Assembly (NCBI RefSeq): GCF_900178525.1
Contig: NZ_FXDJ01000009.1
Span: 1,477,001 to 1,541,000 of the forward strand
Reading direction: 5' to 3'
Length of the DNA: 64,000 nucleotides
From: Massilibacteroides vaginae
GTDB lineage: Bacteria; Bacteroidota; Bacteroidia; Bacteroidales; Tannerellaceae
In this document: piece after piece, positions 1 through 10,956 of the stretch
Position numbering within the stretch: position 1 is the first letter of the stretch
How the letters are laid out: every line of letters begins with the position of its first letter
Notes under the pieces: generated by a model
The model's input: the letters and a program-made list of their open reading frames with translations, nothing else
Told to the model about the DNA's origin: nothing
The model's database searches: none
Position numbers and translations under genes: made by a program

Positions 1-1
1 A

Positions 2-1810
2 ACGCCTGTGGGACGATTAACAGTCGTTCCTACCTTATATTATGGAGAAGGCTATATAGACCGGAAAATAGAAGTGAGCAAAGCGGAGGTAGCCGAACTG
101 GCACTGACCTATCAAAAGAGATTGCAGGTGGCCTTAGCCAATAAGCTGTCCACAATCATAAACCTGAGTATTGTAGATGAATCCATTCCGCGTGCGGAAG
201 ACTTGCTGAATACGCTGATTGCCATTTACAACGAAGACGCCATTAACGATAAGAACCAGATTGCGGTAAACACGTCGGAGTTTATCAATGAACGCTTGAT
301 CATTATTGAAAAAGAACTGGGTTCGGTGGATTCGGATATCGAAGCCTTTAAACGTGAGAACCAGTTGACCGACATCCATTCCGAAACAGGCATGTACCTG
401 CAGGAAAGCAGTTCTTACAGTAAAGAAGCACTCAGCTTAGAGAATCAGATCACCCTCGCGCGGTTTATCCGGGAATACCTGATGGACCCGTCGAAGAACG
501 CTGACCTTATTCCTTCGAATACAGGAGTTTCTGATGTAAATGTGGAGAGCCAGATCAGTGAATACAATGAATTATTGCTCAGGCGAAATAAACTGATCAG
601 CAATAGTAGTGATCGGAACCCGGTGGTGATGGATCTGAACAATTCCCTAAATGCGATGAAGCAAACGATCATCCGTGCGGTAGACAACCTGATTGTAGGG
701 TTGAACATTCAGATTCGCAATACGAAGGAACGGGAAGTTCAGACAGTGAAACGTATTACAGCCGTGCCTTCACAACAAAAATATGTGCTTTCGGTAGAAC
801 GCCAGCAAAAGATCAAAGAAGAATTGTACCTCTACCTGTTGAATAAACGCGAAGAGAACGCCTTGACACAGGCCATTACGGAAAGCAATGCCCGTATTAT
901 CGACCCGGCAACGGGAAGTGATAAGCCGGTGGCTCCCCGATCGATGATCATCTTATTAGCCGGATTAATGATCGGCTGTTTGATACCGGCGATGATCCTT
1001 TGGCTGAAAGAAACACTCAACCAATCGATCCGCAACCGCAAGGATGTGCAAGACGTAGTGACTATGCCTTTCTTAGGAGAAATACCTTTGCGCGATAAGA
1101 AAACGAATGGCGAAATTTTAGTACACAAAAATGGGCGTGACGCCGTATCCGAAGCATTCCGTATTGTGCGTACGAATATGGAATTTATGCGGGTAAAGAA
1201 AAAAGACATGAAGGTGCTGACCGTTACATCTGCATTCCCGGGATCAGGAAAGACATTTGTGGCTATCAACTTAGGAATGAGTCTTGCCCTAACGGGTAAA
1301 AAGGTTATCCTGGTGGATTTGGATATTCGTAAAGGAACGATGAGCGAGCGTGTGCATCAATCGGCAAAAGGGGTTACTTCTTATCTGTCCGAACAAGTAA
1401 ATAAGGTGGAGGATATTATAGCACCAAGTGGATTAGATGAGAATCTGGATATGATCTCTGTTGGTCCGGTTCCACCTAATCCGGCGGAGTTACTACTCAG
1501 TGAACGTTTGGATTCTATGATCGCGTACCTACGTGAACATTATGATTATGTGATATTAGATAATGTGCCTTCCCTACAGGTGGCGGATTCATTTATTATT
1601 AATCGTGTGGTGGATATGACGATTTATCTGGTTCGCGTAGGGAAGTATCCTCGGCGTATGCTGCCCGATCTGGAGCAGATGTACAGAAATGAACGATTTA
1701 ATAACATGGCTGTTTTGTTAAACGGCGTTGATTATAAGAAAGGTGGTTACGGCTACGGTTATGGCTATGGTTACGGTTATGGCTATGGCAATGACGAAAA
1801 GAAAAAATGA
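2..1810 (+). CDS. Wzc-type polysaccharide co-polymerase / tyrosine autokinase, 3' part
   Basis: The reading frame is open to the left edge, so the gene starts outside the window and the N-terminal Wzz domain and first membrane helix are missing. Using the GTG at 8 as residue 1, the visible part has long periplasmic coiled-coil stretches (about 90-290), a second membrane helix (about 315-335), then a cytoplasmic BY-kinase domain: Walker A SAFPGSGKT near 407, Walker A' VILVDLDIRKG, and a Walker B-like strand YVILDN. The C-terminus (580-593) is seven Gly-Tyr dipeptides followed by a charged tail, the expected autophosphorylation cluster. Such kinases control chain length and export of capsule or exopolysaccharide in the inner membrane. 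The stop overlaps the start of the phosphatase gene by 4 bases (ATGA), so the two are translationally coupled. Family assignment is secure; the polysaccharide served is unknown. Confidence 0.93.
   Translation, partial: TPVGRLTVVPTLYYGEGYIDRKIEVSKAEVAELALTYQKRLQVALANKLSTIINLSIVDESIPRAEDLLNTLIAIYNEDAINDKNQIAVNTSEFINERLIIIEKELGSVDSDIEAFKRENQLTDIHSETGMYLQESSSYSKEALSLENQITLARFIREYLMDPSKNADLIPSNTGVSDVNVESQISEYNELLLRRNKLISNSSDRNPVVMDLNNSLNAMKQTIIRAVDNLIVGLNIQIRNTKEREVQTVKRITAVPSQQKYVLSVERQQKIKEELYLYLLNKREENALTQAITESNARIIDPATGSDKPVAPRSMIILLAGLMIGCLIPAMILWLKETLNQSIRNRKDVQDVVTMPFLGEIPLRDKKTNGEILVHKNGRDAVSEAFRIVRTNMEFMRVKKKDMKVLTVTSAFPGSGKTFVAINLGMSLALTGKKVILVDLDIRKGTMSERVHQSAKGVTSYLSEQVNKVEDIIAPSGLDENLDMISVGPVPPNPAELLLSERLDSMIAYLREHYDYVILDNVPSLQVADSFIINRVVDMTIYLVRVGKYPRRMLPDLEQMYRNERFNNMAVLLNGVDYKKGGYGYGYGYGYGYGYGNDEKKK
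1745..1786 (+). repeat. Hexanucleotide GGY-TAY tandem repeat coding Gly-Tyr x7
   Basis: Seven consecutive six-base units (GGT/GGC followed by TAC/TAT) encode the tyrosine tail of the autokinase. Unit copies differ only at third codon positions. Each gain or loss of one unit would keep the frame and change the number of phosphorylatable tyrosines by one. Confidence 0.85.
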
Positions 1811-2550
1811 AAAAGAAGAATGCATTCTTTGATCGTTTTTCACCGAAGAAATCATTTGTAGAGGCCGGCTTTTTGAACGGCTTAACAGACATCCACTCCC
1901 ACTATTTACCGGGGGTGGATGATGGTTTTCAGACGGTTGAAGAAACGGTTCAGGCGCTGAGCACGATGGTAGAGCATGGTGTGAAGCGTATTTATTTCAC
2001 CCCGCATATTATGGCGGACATACCCAAAAACCGTCCCGGATTTTTACAGGAACGGTTTGCCGGTTTTCAAAAAGAGGCCCCTGCGGGAATTGAGCTGCGG
2101 CTGGCTGCTGAATATATGTTGGATGTTGGTTTTTATGCTCAGCAGGAAGAAGGCTTGCTTACCTTGGGAGGCAGGCATGTATTGATTGAAATGTCTTATC
2201 TGTCGCCTTCTCCCGAGCTTATCAATGTTATTTATGACCTGCAGCTAAAAGAATACGTGCCCTTGCTCGCGCATCCGGAACGTTATCTGTTTATGGATAA
2301 AGCGCAATACAGCGAGCTTAAAGCGAAGGGGTGTAAATATCAACTGAATCTGATGTCTCTTTCCGGACAATACGGCCGTCGGGCGCAAGATGTGGCCTGG
2401 TTCTTACTGCAGAATGGGATGTATGATTTCGTAGGATCCGATATCCATCGGCTGAATGTATTTATGCACCATGTGAATCGTATTAAACTAACCTTAAAAG
2501 AACAAAATTTGCTGCAAGACCTTATCCGACAAAATGATTTGTTGTGGTGA
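1807..2550 (+). CDS. PHP-type protein-tyrosine phosphatase (CpsB/YwqE family)
   Basis: A 247-residue protein with the PHP metal-binding signature TDIHSHYLPGVDDG (HxH at residues 30 and 32), then TPHIMAD, LAHPERY and a C-terminal VGSDIHR motif. These give the trinuclear metal site of CpsB/YwqE-type manganese-dependent tyrosine phosphatases. The family dephosphorylates the tyrosine tail of the partner BY-kinase and so cycles polysaccharide polymerisation. Here the gene overlaps the kinase stop by four bases and immediately follows its Tyr-rich tail, which fits that role. There is no signal peptide, so it is cytoplasmic. It is the last gene of the upstream polysaccharide operon; eno follows with its own promoter. 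Confidence 0.92.
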   Translation: MKKKNAFFDRFSPKKSFVEAGFLNGLTDIHSHYLPGVDDGFQTVEETVQALSTMVEHGVKRIYFTPHIMADIPKNRPGFLQERFAGFQKEAPAGIELRLAAEYMLDVGFYAQQEEGLLTLGGRHVLIEMSYLSPSPELINVIYDLQLKEYVPLLAHPERYLFMDKAQYSELKAKGCKYQLNLMSLSGQYGRRAQDVAWFLLQNGMYDFVGSDIHRLNVFMHHVNRIKLTLKEQNLLQDLIRQNDLLW

Positions 2551-2567
2551 TAAAGAGAAATTATTTT

Positions 2568-2575
2568 TATCTTTG
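2568..2575 (+). promoter_or_regulatory. Bacteroidota -7 box for eno
   Basis: TATCTTTG matches the TAnnTTTG -7 consensus of Bacteroidota primary sigma factors. It lies 43 bases before the eno start, just after the phosphatase stop. The upstream TTTG/TTG elements (2538-2544) are spaced further away than usual, so only the -7 box is called. Confidence 0.55.
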
Positions 2576-2606
2576 TGGGCATTTAGTAAATGTAACACTA
2601 AAATAA

Positions 2607-3899
<1,293 letters not shown>

Positions 3900-3918
3900 A
3901 ACATCTTTTAGAAGATGA

Positions 3919-3960
3919 AAGGCAGCTGCGTCGGAAGGTGCAGCTGCTTTACTTTTATTT
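3919..3960 (+). terminator. Rho-independent terminator after eno
   Basis: GCAGCTGC at 3922-3929 and again at 3940-3947 (self-complementary arms, 10-base loop) is followed by a T-rich run. A smaller hairpin (CATCTT...AAGATG, 3902-3917) precedes it. Confidence 0.8.
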
Positions 3961-3992
3961 TAACTGTACGCGGTGTTTTTTTTGTGAAATGT

Positions 3993-4023
3993 TTTGGATA
4001 TTCGGATAGATCGTCTATCTTTG
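3993..4023 (+). promoter_or_regulatory. Promoter for tRNA-Glu / rpsT
   Basis: TTTG ending at 3996, a 19-base spacer and TATCTTTG at 4016-4023 give a near-perfect Bacteroidota -33/-7 promoter about 60 bases before the tRNA. It is the best textbook example in the window. Confidence 0.75.
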
Positions 4024-4084
4024 CACTCGCAATCGGAAATCCGGTGCGCCGGTTCGCAATAGAGCGGACTTTTTAAAACATGAT

Positions 4085-4156
4085 GGCCCATTCGTCTATC
4101 GGTTAGGACGCAAGATTTTCATTCTTGAAAGAGGGGTTCGACTCCCCTATGGGCTA
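4085..4156 (+). tRNA. tRNA-Glu (TTC), copy 1
   Basis: 72 bases fold into a standard cloverleaf: acceptor arms GGCCCAT and ATGGGCT with a G-U first pair, anticodon stem CAAGA/TCTTG around loop TTTTCAT (anticodon TTC), T-arm AGGGG/CCCCT, discriminator A. No CCA is encoded. It lies between a strong promoter and rpsT, and is probably transcribed with it. An identical copy sits at 4519-4590. Confidence 0.96.
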
Positions 4157-4200
4157 CAATAAAATAAAATTAAAGAATTTAAAAAGAGGATAGCTGAAAA

Positions 4201-4455
4201 ATGGCAAATCATCAATCATCAATCAAAAGAATCAGACAGACCAATACTCGTCGTCTACACAATAGATATTATGCGAAGACTGCGAGAAACGCGGTGAAAG
4301 TTTTGCGTGCGACTGAAGATAAAGAAGCTGCAAGAGCATTGTATCCAAAAGTGTCTGCTATGTTGGATAAGCTGGCTAAGAAAAATATTATTCACAAGAA
4401 TAAGGCCGGTAACCTGAAATCAAAATTAGCGAAGCACGTAAATCGTCTTGCGTAA
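4201..4455 (+). CDS. rpsT: 30S ribosomal protein S20
   Basis: An 84-residue, strongly basic protein beginning [18 protein letters not shown], with the S20 helical pattern and the C-terminal [16 protein letters not shown] segment. S20 binds 16S rRNA in the body of the small subunit. The length and composition are typical. The gene lies 44 bases after tRNA-Glu copy 1, with no promoter seen between them, and is followed by a hairpin terminator, so it probably shares the tRNA promoter. Confidence 0.97.
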   Translation: MANHQSSIKRIRQTNTRRLHNRYYAKTARNAVKVLRATEDKEAARALYPKVSAMLDKLAKKNIIHKNKAGNLKSKLAKHVNRLA

Positions 4456-4479
4456 GTAAAGGATTAAGGTACTGAGTGT

Positions 4480-4508
4480 AGCCGGACCCAATTAAGCCCG
4501 GCTTTTTA
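4480..4508 (+). terminator. Rho-independent terminator after rpsT
   Basis: AGCCGG (4480-4485) pairs with CCGGCT (4498-4503) around a 12-base loop and is followed by TTTTT. Confidence 0.8.
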
Positions 4509-4518
4509 ATGCAAATTT

Positions 4519-4590
4519 GGCCCATTCGTCTATCGGTTAGGACGCAAGATTTTCATTCTTGAAAGAGGGGTTCGACTCCCCTATGGGCTA
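4519..4590 (+). tRNA. tRNA-Glu (TTC), copy 2
   Basis: Identical over all 72 bases to copy 1 at 4085-4156, with the same anticodon TTC. It lies directly after the rpsT terminator and before a second terminator, so it would depend on read-through or on a promoter not recognised here. Confidence 0.96.
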
Positions 4591-4598
4591 CAGTGTTT

Positions 4599-6717
<2,119 letters not shown>

Positions 6718-6737
6718 GAATAACAAATATAAATCTG

Positions 6738-8522
6738 ATGAACACGAAAGTCCGTCATCCGAATTTAAAAGACCTGATTCAGGAGGTTGATCATTTTATA
6801 CCACAGACAAATAGTCCGGGATCTCCTAAAATTGGTTTGTCTGCAAATCGGAAAGACGGTCTTTCTTGTATCGCGGAAACCTATATCCACTCCGTTCTGA
6901 AAGCGGGAGGAACTCCTGTTCTGATTCCGGTAATGACAGATATCGACGCGCTATCTGCAATTGTATCAAGTCTGGATGGCTTGTTGTTTAGTGGCGGCGG
7001 CGACTTTAATCCGCTCTTTGTCGGAGAGGAACCGATTCCACAATTGGGGGAAGGTGATCAGATCAGGGATGAATACGACCTGATGTTAGTAAGGTTGGCT
7101 GTTAATCGCCAGATTCCAATACTTGGTATCTGTCGGGGGCACCAGCTAATAAATATCGCTTTCGGCGGAACGATTTATCAAGATATTTATGTTCAGCATG
7201 ACCGGGCGTTGTATCAGCACAGTCAGCAGACACCACGCGAGTTTGCTTCTCACACTGTTCGTATAGCGGACGGAAACCATTTTCTTAAAGAGATATTCAA
7301 AGAGAAGGATAGCTTGTATGTAAATTCTTTTCATCATCAGGCCGTTAAAGACGTAGCTCCTGAATTTGTTTCTGTAGCGGAAGCAGGCGATGGAATAAAT
7401 GAAGGTATAGCTCACGTTGAAAAACAAATATACGGTGTGCAATGGCATCCGGAAGCCATGGCGGCAGCAGATAATAAAGACATGCTTCGACTGTTTTATT
7501 ATTTTGTGGACAAAGCGCGTGGATTTGCAATGGCAAAAGACATTCACCGACAAATTGTCACCATAGATTCGCATACGGATACCCCCATGATATTCCCGGG
7601 CTCTTTTGATCTGGGAAAGAAGGAGGGAGGAAAAGTAAATCTTCCGTTCATGGAAGAAGGAATGATTGACGCGACGTTTATGGTGGCTTATATCCCTCAG
7701 GGTAAACGTGACGATGCTTCCTTAAAACAGGCGACTGCTTATGCGATAGAGCGCCTGAATGAAGTAAAAAGACAAGAACGTATAAATTCTTCCCGAATGG
7801 GAATTGCCTATACTCCTGCAGATATATACCGATTAAAAGGTGAAGGAAAAAGAGCGATTTGTCTGGGTGTGGAAAATGGATACGCGATAGGAAAGGAACT
7901 GAACAACCTGCAGTTGTTTAAAGATATGGGGGTTTCTTATATCACGCTATGTCACAATGGAGCAAATGATATCTGTGACTCTGCCCGTGGTGACGCGGAA
8001 TGGAATGGTTTAAGTCCGTTTGGTAAACAAGTGGTGGCTGAAATGAATCGTTTGGGAATAATGATTGATCTGTCTCATGCGGCTGAACGTACTTTCTATG
8101 ATGTGTTGGAACAAAGTAAAGTTCCTGTCATTGCGTCACATTCTTCTGTAAGAACGCTTTGTGATCATCCACGAAATCTGACAGACGAACAGATTAAAGC
8201 GATTGCCGGTAAGCACGGTGTAGTACAGGTCTGTCTGTATGCCGGCTTTATAAACAAAGAGGAAGATAAGGCTTCTTTGACAGACGCCATTAACCATATT
8301 GATTACATAGCGAATCTGGTTGGCATAGATTTTGTCGGTATTGGCTCAGATTTTGATGGTGATGGCGAACTGATTGGATGTCGGTCATCAAATGAACTGA
8401 TAAATATAACTGTTCGTCTTATGCAAAAAGGGTATGACGAGATAGATATACAAAAAATATGGGGTGGAAACTTGCTGCGGGTTATGACCGAAGCACAAGC
8501 ATATACCCGGAATAATTCATGA
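6738..8522 (+). CDS. Fusion: gamma-glutamyl hydrolase (C26) + membrane-dipeptidase-like (M19)
   Basis: A 594-residue two-domain protein without a signal peptide. Residues about 30-255 are a class I glutamine-amidotransferase-like peptidase C26 (PuuD type): nucleophile Cys132 in GICRGHQLINIAFGG, and His237/Glu239 in VQWHPE. Residues about 270-590 are an M19 renal-dipeptidase domain: HTD metal ligands (His279, Asp281), the bridging Glu in GVENGY, the His pair in DLSHAAE and ASHSS, and GSDFDGDG near the end. All expected catalytic residues of both halves are present. C26 enzymes cut gamma-glutamyl bonds; M19 enzymes cut dipeptides such as Cys-Gly. One polypeptide could therefore degrade glutathione or other gamma-glutamyl peptides; this is inference. 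The stop overlaps the next start by four bases. Confidence 0.9.
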   Translation: MNTKVRHPNLKDLIQEVDHFIPQTNSPGSPKIGLSANRKDGLSCIAETYIHSVLKAGGTPVLIPVMTDIDALSAIVSSLDGLLFSGGGDFNPLFVGEEPIPQLGEGDQIRDEYDLMLVRLAVNRQIPILGICRGHQLINIAFGGTIYQDIYVQHDRALYQHSQQTPREFASHTVRIADGNHFLKEIFKEKDSLYVNSFHHQAVKDVAPEFVSVAEAGDGINEGIAHVEKQIYGVQWHPEAMAAADNKDMLRLFYYFVDKARGFAMAKDIHRQIVTIDSHTDTPMIFPGSFDLGKKEGGKVNLPFMEEGMIDATFMVAYIPQGKRDDASLKQATAYAIERLNEVKRQERINSSRMGIAYTPADIYRLKGEGKRAICLGVENGYAIGKELNNLQLFKDMGVSYITLCHNGANDICDSARGDAEWNGLSPFGKQVVAEMNRLGIMIDLSHAAERTFYDVLEQSKVPVIASHSSVRTLCDHPRNLTDEQIKAIAGKHGVVQVCLYAGFINKEEDKASLTDAINHIDYIANLVGIDFVGIGSDFDGDGELIGCRSSNELINITVRLMQKGYDEIDIQKIWGGNLLRVMTEAQAYTRNNS

Positions 8523-9511
8523 AGATTATGTCGAAAATAGGATTATTACTTATTGCTTTCTTGTTTACGTCATGCGGACAAAGACAGAATGTTGAGAATA
8601 GTTCAACTGCAATGAAGGAAGAACAATCCGTGACAAACAATACGCCTGACTTTAACGCTGACAGTGCGTATCAGTATGTAGCAAATCAAGTTAGTTTTGG
8701 ACCGCGTGTGCCAAATACAAAAGCACATAAAGATTGTGCGCTCTATCTGGAATCCGAATTGAAACGTTTCGGAGCCAATGTGTTCATTCAGGAGGCTTTG
8801 CTGGAAGCCTATAACGGCGAAATGCTGGAGTCTAAGAATATAATAGGTGCATACAACCCGGAGGCTACTAAAAGGGTACTTCTGTTCGCGCATTGGGACA
8901 GCAGACCTTTTGCCGACAGTGATCCGGATAAAGCAAATCATTATACCCCGATAGACGGTGCTGACGATGGAGCCAGTGGTATAGGTGTGTTATTGGAAAT
9001 AGCACGCCAGCTACAACAAAAAAGTCCGGCGATAGGGATAGATCTCATTTTCTTTGACGCGGAAGACTATGGTACGCACACCGGCGAAGTGGAACGGAAG
9101 GACCATACTTGGTGTTTAGGATCACAGTTTTGGGCGAAAAACCCCCACGTTCCTAACTATAAAGCAGAATATGGTATTTTGTTGGATATGGTTGGACATA
9201 AAGATGCGCAGTTTTATAAAGAACTAACCTCGCTCAAATATGCTGCACCGGTTGTGGAAAAGATATGGCAAACAGCCAAGGATTTAGGTTATGGAAGATT
9301 CTTTATTAATGCCAGAGGAGGCGGAGTGGTAGATGATCACGAATATGTGATAGCCGGAAGGAATATTCCTTGTGTCGATATCATAAATTATGATCCGAAC
9401 CGAAATGGATTTGGTGATTACTGGCATACAATGGATGATACAATTGATAATATCAGTACAGCTACCCTAAAAGCTGTTGGGCAGACTGTGCTTGAAATTA
9501 TATATAATTAA
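8519..9511 (+). CDS. M28-family lipoprotein, glutaminyl-peptide cyclotransferase-like
   Basis: A 330-residue lipoprotein (lipobox FTSC, Cys19) with an M28 zinc-peptidase/glutaminyl cyclase fold. The motifs are HWDSRPFADSDPD, DGADDGASGIGVLLEIAR (metal Asp), FFDAEDYG (Glu), and WHTMDDTIDN (His). These are the three single-zinc ligands of type II glutaminyl cyclases, which convert N-terminal Gln of exported proteins to pyroglutamate. Enzymes of this type are known from oral Bacteroidales such as Porphyromonas. A true aminopeptidase is the alternative. It starts inside the stop of the C26/M19 gene (ATGA), so the two are coupled. The ATG at 8528 is a possible alternative start that also keeps the signal. 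Confidence 0.85.
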   Translation: MKIMSKIGLLLIAFLFTSCGQRQNVENSSTAMKEEQSVTNNTPDFNADSAYQYVANQVSFGPRVPNTKAHKDCALYLESELKRFGANVFIQEALLEAYNGEMLESKNIIGAYNPEATKRVLLFAHWDSRPFADSDPDKANHYTPIDGADDGASGIGVLLEIARQLQQKSPAIGIDLIFFDAEDYGTHTGEVERKDHTWCLGSQFWAKNPHVPNYKAEYGILLDMVGHKDAQFYKELTSLKYAAPVVEKIWQTAKDLGYGRFFINARGGGVVDDHEYVIAGRNIPCVDIINYDPNRNGFGDYWHTMDDTIDNISTATLKAVGQTVLEIIYN

Positions 9512-9521
9512 AGCACTGAGA

Positions 9522-9941
9522 ATGACAATTAACGAACTACAAGATAACATTATCGAAGAGTTTTCCGTATTTGATGACTGGATGGATAAATATGCCTTAC
9601 TCATTGATCTTGGGAATTCTCTTCCGGAATTAGACGAAAAATTTAAAACAGAAAATAACCTGATCGAAGGATGTCAAAGCCGTGTGTGGTTACATGCTGA
9701 TTACGCAAACGGCATCATTACGTTTCAGGGAGAAAGCGATGCAGTGATTGTGAAGGGAATCGTGTCTTTATTGATTGGCATCTATTCCGGACATACTCCG
9801 AAAGAAATTCTTGATTCGGAGCTATATTTCATTGAAAAGATAGGTTTAAAAGAGCATCTTTCGCCGACGAGATCAAATGGATTAGTCGCAATGGTAAAGC
9901 AAATGCGCATGTATGCACTTGCTTTTCAGGCAAAAGGGTGA
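9522..9941 (+). CDS. sufE: Cysteine desulfuration protein SufE
   Basis: A 139-residue SufE with the active-site cysteine at position 51 in the motif LIEGCQSRVW, the same position as in E. coli SufE. It accepts persulfide sulfur from SufS and passes it on for Fe-S cluster assembly in the cytoplasm. The frame extends back to 9477 inside the preceding gene, but ATG at 9522 (MTINELQDNIIEEF) gives the conserved N-terminus and lies 10 bases after the preceding stop. The partner sufS is on the opposite strand at 10957-12171, separated by rnhB and a VanZ-like gene. Confidence 0.95.
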   Translation: MTINELQDNIIEEFSVFDDWMDKYALLIDLGNSLPELDEKFKTENNLIEGCQSRVWLHADYANGIITFQGESDAVIVKGIVSLLIGIYSGHTPKEILDSELYFIEKIGLKEHLSPTRSNGLVAMVKQMRMYALAFQAKG

Positions 9942-9945
9942 TTGA

Positions 9946-10545
9946 TCAGAAGTCAAAGCTCAACTGTTCGGGCAATAAAGTAAAGGTTTTTCTATGATAG
10001 GAGGTAATACCAATGTTGCGGATAGCTTCCCGATGAGCCTTTGTAGGATAGCCCTTGTTTTCTTTCCAGTGATAACCGGGATGCTTGGTGTCTAATTCCA
10101 TCATATAATCGTCGCGGTATGTTTTTGCTAAGACAGATGCGGCGGCAATGCTCAGGTATTTACCATCGCCTTTTATAATGGTGCTATGTGCAATTTCAGG
10201 ATATGGAGTAAAACGATTTCCATCTATCAGAAGGTGTTCAGGGCGGATAGATAGTTGATCTATTGCTCTATGCATGGCAAGGAAGGAGGCTCTAAGGATG
10301 TTGATCTTATCGATTTCTTCAGGACTGACAATACCTATTGCCCAACTTAGTGCTTCTCTCTCTATAATAGGGCGAAGCTCATATCGTTTTTTTTCGCTTA
10401 ACTGTTTGCTGTCATTTAGCAATTCATTACTGAAATCCGGAGGTAGAATAACGGCTGCCGCAAAGACTGCTCCGGCTAAACATCCTCTTCCGGCTTCATC
10501 ACATCCGGCTTCAATTACTCCTTTTGAAAGATAAGGTAATAACAT
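9946..10545 (-). CDS. rnhB: Ribonuclease HII
   Basis: A 199-residue RNase HII that removes ribonucleotides and RNA from RNA-DNA hybrids. The acidic catalytic set is complete: Asp16-Glu17 in GCDEAGRG, Asp108 in LLIDGNRF, and Asp127 in IKGDGKY, followed by [17 protein letters not shown]. The ATG at 10545 is chosen because it gives the usual short N-terminus ([14 protein letters not shown]) and lies 5 bases beyond the VanZ-like stop; the open frame continues upstream into that gene. It is the last gene of a sufS-vanZ-rnhB run and converges on sufE with only 4 bases between. Confidence 0.95.
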   Translation of the reverse strand: MLLPYLSKGVIEAGCDEAGRGCLAGAVFAAAVILPPDFSNELLNDSKQLSEKKRYELRPIIEREALSWAIGIVSPEEIDKINILRASFLAMHRAIDQLSIRPEHLLIDGNRFTPYPEIAHSTIIKGDGKYLSIAAASVLAKTYRDDYMMELDTKHPGYHWKENKGYPTKAHREAIRNIGITSYHRKTFTLLPEQLSFDF

Positions 10546-10550
10546 AAATA

Positions 10551-10946
10551 CTATTGCTTCTTTAAGATTCTGGGGCGTAGTAGAAAATAAGCGATCAAAG
10601 TAGCGATAATAACACCGCAAGTGTTTGCCAGGAAATCCAGCCATTCACCTCCGCGATAGGAAGTGAGGTATTCCTGTCCTATTTCAATTCCCCCACTTAA
10701 GAGGATCGGACAAAAAACAGCTCCGATCCAGGCATGAATCAGTTTGGGTGAATCATTGAATCTGTGATTGCGAAGGAATTCGAGCCACAACATACCTGAT
10801 AAGCCCCCATACATGCAGAAATGGACAATTTTATCGAAATAGGCAATCGGCGGTATGTTGATTGACGGGGGCTTGAAGAACGACAAATAAATTACCGTTA
10901 CGATAATAAATAATGAAAAAGGATATTTTTTGAGATAATAGAACAT
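10551..10946 (-). CDS. VanZ-like membrane protein
   Basis: A 131-residue protein with four predicted membrane segments (about 10-24, 40-56, 70-90, 103-125) and the VanZ-like motif [20 protein letters not shown]. VanZ relatives are small integral membrane proteins linked in some species to teicoplanin resistance or envelope functions; most are uncharacterised. It lies 10 bases after sufS and 5 bases before rnhB, so it is co-transcribed with them. No regulatory or catalytic residues can be assigned from sequence. Confidence 0.8.
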   Translation of the reverse strand: MFYYLKKYPFSLFIIVTVIYLSFFKPPSINIPPIAYFDKIVHFCMYGGLSGMLWLEFLRNHRFNDSPKLIHAWIGAVFCPILLSGGIEIGQEYLTSYRGGEWLDFLANTCGVIIATLIAYFLLRPRILKKQ

Positions 10947-10956
10947 TGATACACGT

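Noticed and set aside
4085-4590. tRNA-rpsT-tRNA as a mobile element bounded by direct repeats
   Set aside because: No integrase or transposase is present, and the content is housekeeping. A gene duplication is the simpler view.
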